A stretch of 64,000 nt of DNA, from NCBI GenBank assembly GCA_014843695.1, contig CM026390.1:60044598-60108597 (forward strand), written 5' to 3'. Origin of the DNA: Archivesica marissinica (lineage: Eukaryota > Mollusca > Bivalvia > Venerida > Vesicomyidae). The notes beneath the pieces were generated by a model, which worked only from the letters and a program-made list of their open reading frames with translations, was not told the origin of the DNA and did no database searches. Numbering within the stretch: position 1 is the first letter of the stretch; the number at the start of each line of letters is the position of its first letter. This document shows positions 51,101 to 57,100 of the stretch, one piece after another. The position numbers were made by a program, and so were the translations under genes.

Positions 51101-54100
51101 ATTCTCATCAGGTTTGACTGTACATAACTTGTTGTTTTACAGCCATGATTATTCAGACAGGGGAAATCTTTCCTGCCAAGTTTCAAGACAGAGGTCCAGA
51201 TCAACCGCTGAGATCAGCTCGGCATCTCACTGGCGAAGAAGAGGTAAATTGTCATAAATTGTTAGCTGAGTGTGAATTCACATGAAAGTCGAATGATACC
51301 ATGTACTTGTGGTTTCTCTACATTGTTATAGATCTCCGGAGCTCTATGAAGACGTTTAGGTGATCTCTGTGACAGTGTCTATATCTGTTAACATCCTTCA
51401 TTTATCAACATGAATATCATTCATGATTCAACACCACGCACCTCATCCATCAGTCCATATACACATCCATGATACAACACCACATCCATCAGTCCATATA
51501 CACATCCATGATACAACACCACATCCATCAGTCCATATACACATCCATGATACAACACCACATCCATCAGTCCATATACACATCCATGATACAACACCAC
51601 ATCCATCAGTCCATATACACATCCATGATACAACACCACATCCATCAGTCCATATACACATCCATGATACAACACCACATCCATCAGTCCATATACACAT
51701 CCATGATACAACACCACATCCATCAGTCCATATACACATCCATGATACAACACCACATCCATCAGTCCATATACACATCCATGATACAACACCACATCCA
51801 TCAGTCCATATACACATCCATGATACAACACCACATCCATCAGTCCATATACACATCCATGATACAACACCACATCCATCAGTCCATATACACATCCATG
51901 ATACAACACCACACACCCCATCCATCAGTCCATATACACATCCATGATACAACACCACACACCCCATCCATCAGTCCATATACACATCCATGATACAACA
52001 CCATGCACCTCATCCATCAGTCCATATACACATCCATGATACAACACCACACACCTCATTCATCAGTCCATATACACATCCATGATACAACACACCATCC
52101 ATCAGTCCATATACACATCCATATACACATCCATGATACAACACCACATCCATCAGTCCATATACACATCCATGATTCAACACCACACACCTCATCCATC
52201 AGTCCATATACACATCCATGATACAACACCATGCACCTCATCCATCAGTCCATATACACATCCATGATACAACACCACATCCATCAGTCCATATACACAT
52301 CCATGATACAACACCACACACCCCATCCATCAGTCCATATACACATCCATGATACAACACCACACACCCCATCCATCAGTCCATATACACATCCATGATA
52401 CAATACCACACACCCCATCCATCAGTCCATATACACATCCATGATACAACACCATGCACCTCATCCATCAGTCCATATACACATCCATGATACAACACCA
52501 TGCACCTCATCCATCAGTCCATATACACATCCATGATACAACACCACACACCTCATTCATCAGTCCATATACACATCCATGATACAACACCACGCACCTC
52601 ATCCATCAGTCCATATACACATCCATGATACAACACCATGCACCTCATCCATCAGTCCATATACACATCCATGATACAACACCATGCACCTCATCCATCA
52701 GTCCATATACACATCCATGATACAACACCACACACCTCATTCATCAGTCCATATACACATCCATGATACAACACACCATCCATCAGTCCATATACACATC
52801 CATATACACATCCATGATACAACACCACATCCATCAGTCCATATACACATCCATGATTCAACACCACACACCTCATCCATCAGTCCATATACACATCCAT
52901 GATACAACACCACACACCTCATTCATCAGTCCATATACACATCCATGATAAAACACACCATCCATCAGTCCATATACACATCCATGATACAACACCACAT
53001 CCATCAGTCCATATACACATCCATGATTCAACAGCACACACCTCATCCATCAGTCCATATACACATCCATGATACAACACCACATCCATCAGTCCATATA
53101 CACATCCATGATACAACACCACATCCATCAGTCCATATACACATCCATGATACAACACCACATCCATCAGTCCATATACACATCCATGATACAACACCAC
53201 ATCCATCAGTCCATATACACATCCATGATACAACACCCCATCCATCAGTCCATATACACATCCATGATTCAACAGCACACACCTCATCCATCAGTCCATA
53301 TACACATCCATGATTCAACAGCACACACCACATCCATCAGTCCATATACACATCCATGATACAGCACCACACACCTCATCCATCAGTCCATATACACATC
53401 CATGATACAACACCACACACCACATCCATCAGTCCATATACACATCCATGATTCAACAACACACACCTCATCCATCAGTCCATATACACATCCATGATAC
53501 AACACCATGCACCTCATCCATCAGTCCATATACACATCCATGATTCAACACCACGCACCTCATCCATATACACATCCATGATACAACACCACGCACCTCA
53601 TCCATCAGTCCATATACACATCTATGATTCAACATGATACAACACCACACACCTCATCCATCAGTCCATATACACATCCAGGATACAACACCACATACCT
53701 CATCCATCAGTCCATATACACATCCATGATACAACACCACACACCTCATCCATCAGTCCATATACACATCCATGATACAACACCACACACCTCATCCATA
53801 TACACATCCATGATACAACACCACACACCTCATCCATCAGCCCATATACACATCCATGATACAACACCACACCCCTCATCCATCAGTTCATATACACATC
53901 CATGATACAACACCACACACCTCATCCATCAGTCCATATACACATCCATGATTCAACACCACACACCTCATCCATCAGTCCATATACACATCCATGATTC
54001 AACAACACACACCTCATCCATATACGCATCCATGATACAACACCACACACCTCATCCATCAGTTCATATACACATCCATATACACATCCATGATACAACA

Positions 54101-57100
54101 CCACACACCTCATCCATCAGTCCATATACACATCCATGATTCAACACCACACACCTCATCCATCAGTCCATATACACATCCATGATTCAACACCACATAC
54201 CTCATCCATCAGCCCATATACACATCCATGATTCAACAACACACACCTCATCCATCAGCCCATATACACATCCAGTACATAGTGATGTGAAACGGCTGGT
54301 TTCTGTATAATGACTGGTTTCTGTAAAACAGATTGTTTCTGTATAATGGTTGGTTTCTGTATAATGGCTGGTTTCTGTGAAACAGATTGTTTCTGTATAA
54401 TGGCTGGTTTCTGTGAAACTGATTGTTTCTGTATAATGGCTGGTTTCTGTATAATGGCTGGTTTCTGTGAAACAGATTGTTTCTGTATAATGGCTGGTTT
54501 CTGTGAAACTGATTGTTTCTGTATAATGGCTGGTTTCTGTATAATGGCTGGTTTCTGTGAAACAGATTGTTTCTGTATAATGGCTGGTTTCTGTGAAACT
54601 GATTGTTTCTGTATAATGGCTGGTTTCTGTAAAACAGATTGTTTCTGTATAATGGCTGGTTTCTGTATAATGGCTGGTTTCTGTGAAACAGATTGTTTCT
54701 GTATAATGGCTGGTTTCTGTGAAACAGATTGTTTCTGTATAACGGCTGGTTTCTGTATAATGGCTGGTTTCTGTAAAACAGATTGTTTCTGTATAATGGC
54801 TGGTTTCTGTGAAACAGATTGTTTCTGTATAATGGCTGGTTTCTGTAAAACAGATTGTTTCTGTATAATGGCTGGTTTCTGTGAAACAGATTGTTTCTGT
54901 ATAATGGCTGGTTTCTGTGAAACTGATTGTTTCTGTATAATGGCTGGTTTCTGTGAAACAGATTGTTTCTGTATAATGGCTGGTTTCTGTGAAACAGATT
55001 GTTTCTGTATAATGGCTGGTTTCTGTGAAACAGATTGTTTCTGTATAACGGCTGGTTTCTGTATAATGGCTGGTTTCTGTAAAACAGATTGTTTCTGTAT
55101 AATGGCTGGTTTCTGTGAAACAGATTGTTTCTGTATAATGGCTGGTTTCTGTAAAACAGATTGTTTCTGTATAATGGCTGGTTTCTGTGAAACAGATTGT
55201 TTCTGTATAATGGCTGGTTTCTGTGAAACTGATTGTTTCTGTATAACGGCTGGTTTCTGTATAATGGCTGGTTTCTGTATAATGGCTGGTTTCTGAGAAA
55301 GAGATTGTTTCTGTATAATGGCTGGTTTCTGTGAAACTGATTGTTTCTGTATAATGGCTGGTTTCTGTGAAACAGATTGTTTCTGTATAATGGCTGGTTT
55401 CTGTGAAACTGATTGTTTCTGTATAATGGCTGGTTTCTGTGAAACAGATTGTTTCTGTATAATGGCTGGTTTCTGTAAAACAGATTGTTTCTGTATAATG
55501 GCTGGTTTCTGTATAATGGCTGGTTTCTGTGAAACAGATTGTTTCTGTATAATGGCTGGTTTCTGTATAATGGCTGGTTTCTGTGAAACTGATTGTTTCT
55601 GTATAATGGCTGGTTTCTGTGAAACGATTGTTTCTGTATAATGGCTGGTTTCTGTGAAACAGATTGTTTCTGTATAATGGCTGGTTTCTGTATAATGGCT
55701 GGTTTCTGTAAAACAGATTGTTTCTGTATAATGGCTGGTTTCTGTGAAACAGATTGTTTCTGTATAATGGCTGGTTTCTGTAAAACAGATTGTTTCTGTA
55801 TAATGGCTGGTTTCTGTGAAACTGATTGTTTCTGTATAATGGCTGGTTTCTGTGAAACTGATTGTTTCTGTATATAACGGCTGGTTTCTGTATAATGGCT
55901 GGTTTCTGTAAAACAGATTGTTTCTGTATAATGGCTGGTTTCTGTGAAACAGATTGTTTCTGTATAATGGCTGGTTTCTGTAAAACAGATTGTTTCTGTA
56001 TAATGGCTGGTTTCTGTGAAACAGATTGTTTCTGTATAATGGCTGGTTTCTGTGAAACTGATTGTTTCTGTATAACAGCTGGTTTCTGTATAATGGCTGG
56101 TTTCTGTATAATGGCTGGTTTCTGAGAAAGAGATTGTTTCTGTATAATGGCTGGTTTCTGTGAAACTGATTGTTTCTGTATAATGGCTGGTTTCTGTAAA
56201 ACTGATTGTTTCTGTATAATGGATGGTTTCTGTATAATGGCTGGTTTCTGAGAAAGAGATTGTTTCTGTATAATGGCTGGTTTCTGTGAAACTGATTGTT
56301 TCTGTATAATGGCTGGTTTCTGTAAAACTGATTGTTTCTGTATAATGGCTGGTTTCTGTGAAACTGATTGTTTCTGTATAATGGCTGGTTTCTGTGAAAC
56401 AGATTGTTTCTGTATAATGGCTGGTTTCTGTATAATGGCTGGTTTCTGTGAAACAGATTGTTTCTGTATAATGGCTGGTTTCTGTGAAACTGATTGTTTC
56501 TGTATAATGGCTGGTTTCTGTGAAACTGATTGTTTCTGTATAATGGCTGGTTTCTGTGAAACAGATTGTTTCTGTATAATGGCTGGTTTCTGTATAATGG
56601 CTGGTTTCTGTATAATGGCTGGTTTCTGTAAAACAGATTGTTTCTGTATAATGGCTGGTTTCTGTGAAACAGATTGTTTCTGTATAATGGCTGGCTGGTT
56701 TCTGTAAAACAGATTGTTTCTGTATAATTGCTGGTTTCTGTGAAACAGATTGTTTCTGTATAATGGCTGGTTTCTGTGAAACAGATTGTTTCTGTATAAT
56801 GGCTGGTTTCTGTGAAACAGATTATTTCTGTATAATGGCTGGTTTCTGTGAAACAGATTGTTTCTGTATAATGGCTGGTTTCTGTGAAACTGATTGTTTC
56901 TGTATAATGGCTGGTTTCTGTGAAACAGATTGTTTCTGTATAATGGCTGGTTTCTGTATAATGGCTGGTTTCTGTATAATGGCTGGTTTCTGTATAATGG
57001 CTGGTTTCTGTGAAACTGATTGTTTCTGTATAATGGCTGGTTTCTGTATAATGGCTGGTTTCTGTATAATGGCTGGTTTCTGTATAATGGCTGGTTTCTG

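Noticed and set aside
51423..53359. His-rich repeat proteins on both strands
   Set aside because: 39-bp minisatellite; open on both strands at once, as expected for a repeat and not for a gene.
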